Shown here one piece after another: positions 6,222 through 6,347 of a DNA stretch of 6,347 bases; position 1 is the stretch's first letter, and each line of letters begins with the position of its first letter. The position numbers and the translations under genes were made by a program. Origin of the DNA: Burkholderia gladioli (GTDB lineage: Bacteria; Pseudomonadota; Gammaproteobacteria; Burkholderiales; Burkholderiaceae); assembly GCA_009914575.1 (NCBI GenBank), contig WNEB01000095.1:1-6347 (forward strand). The letters run 5' to 3'. The notes below the pieces were generated by a model, which was not told the DNA's origin, ran no database searches, and saw only the letters and a program-made list of their open reading frames with translations.

Positions 6222-6347
6222 ATGAAGCCTACCAAGAAACCGAACCGTCGTGCTGATGCTGAGTGTCGTGTTGTTGGTAAACAAGAGCACGAAGCGCTGC
6301 GCGCGGGCCTTGCCGAGCAAGCCCAGTTGCTGCTGCCGATGCTCGAG
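6222..6347 (+). CDS. N-terminal part of a probable transposase (mutator/IS256-like), cut by the window end
   Basis: The ATG at 6222 follows an AGGAG and opens a frame that remains open for 42 codons to the last base. The product begins MKPTKKPNRRADAECRVV, a basic DNA-binding-like start, followed by an acidic-amphipathic helix-forming stretch with AEQAQLLLPMLE at residues 31-42. I recall N-termini of this kind (RRADAE..., AEQ.QLLLPM) in mutator-type transposases of Proteobacteria, but the catalytic domain lies beyond the window and nothing here proves it. Codon use is milder than in priA, and the upstream sequence looks like an IS end. It could also be another accessory-region protein. It is certainly partial at its 3' end. 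Confidence 0.5.
   Translation, partial: MKPTKKPNRRADAECRVVGKQEHEALRAGLAEQAQLLLPMLE

Larger units (their letters stand above)
6121..6347 (+). mobile_element. Probable insertion element, left end, continues past the window
   Basis: From about 6121 the sequence changes character: GGTGTCCCAAACGTAGTTGA looks like the terminal repeat of an insertion sequence, followed by a structured leader and a gene start at 6222 with less biased codons (GTT, CGT, GGT, AAA) than priA. The other end is outside the window, so neither the inverted repeats nor a target duplication can be checked. The resemblance of the ORF start to mutator-type (IS256 family) transposases is from memory. The exact left tip is uncertain by several bases. 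Confidence 0.4.

Overview
The window reads as the high-GC chromosome of a beta-proteobacterium, most likely Burkholderia. The evidence is the close resemblance (judged from memory) of the HemE and PriA proteins to Burkholderia homologues, the strong G/C bias at third codon positions, and the IS types at both edges. The middle of the window is ordinary core chromosome: a periplasmic cyclohexadienyl dehydratase gene (pheC-like, minus strand), the haem gene hemE (plus strand, divergent from pheC) and the primosome/replication-restart helicase gene priA (plus strand, downstream of hemE).

Left edge (1 to about 860): this starts inside the 3' end of an IS5/IS4-type transposase gene. Its Y-(2)-R-(3)-E-(6)-K catalytic signature is intact, but one extra A near 295-297 disrupts the last few codons. 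The probable IS right end lies at about 346-369. It is followed by a strong terminator facing the minus strand (403-428) and then by a stretch of visibly lower GC (about 430-860). That stretch holds a chain of overlapping micro-ORFs ending in a 50-residue ORF of unknown function at 533-685. It looks like accessory DNA. Positions 686-1093 hold no gene I can support, only small hairpins and palindromes.

Centre (1094-3220): the pheC-like gene (1094-1957) and hemE (2105-3199) share a 147-base divergent intergenic region with two opposed -10-like boxes and a GC-rich dyad between them. hemE ends at a strong GC hairpin without a T-run. HemE has Gly where the family signature has Ala (MRQGGR instead of MRQAGR).

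hemE-priA gap (3200-3671): this 472-base gap has no convincing gene. It contains two good DnaA boxes (TTATACACA and TTATCCACA) and a weak third, all in one orientation, plus several inverted repeats upstream of priA. DnaA-type sites ahead of a replication-restart gene are the most interesting regulatory signal in the core part.

Right edge (5925-6347): priA (3672-5924) is complete with all helicase motifs and eight zinc-binding cysteines. About 200 bases after it, a second probable insertion element begins (about 6121). Its presumed transposase gene starts at 6222 and runs off the window. An inverted repeat in its leader (6151-6161 with 6208-6219) could fold over the ribosome binding site, as in the fold-back protection known for some other transposase genes.

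Functionally, the three core genes are not one pathway: phenylalanine synthesis in the periplasm, tetrapyrrole synthesis in the cytoplasm, and restart of stalled replication forks. I find no clear new multi-gene system. The best leads are the DnaA-box region, the low-GC micro-ORF island and the structured transposase leader.
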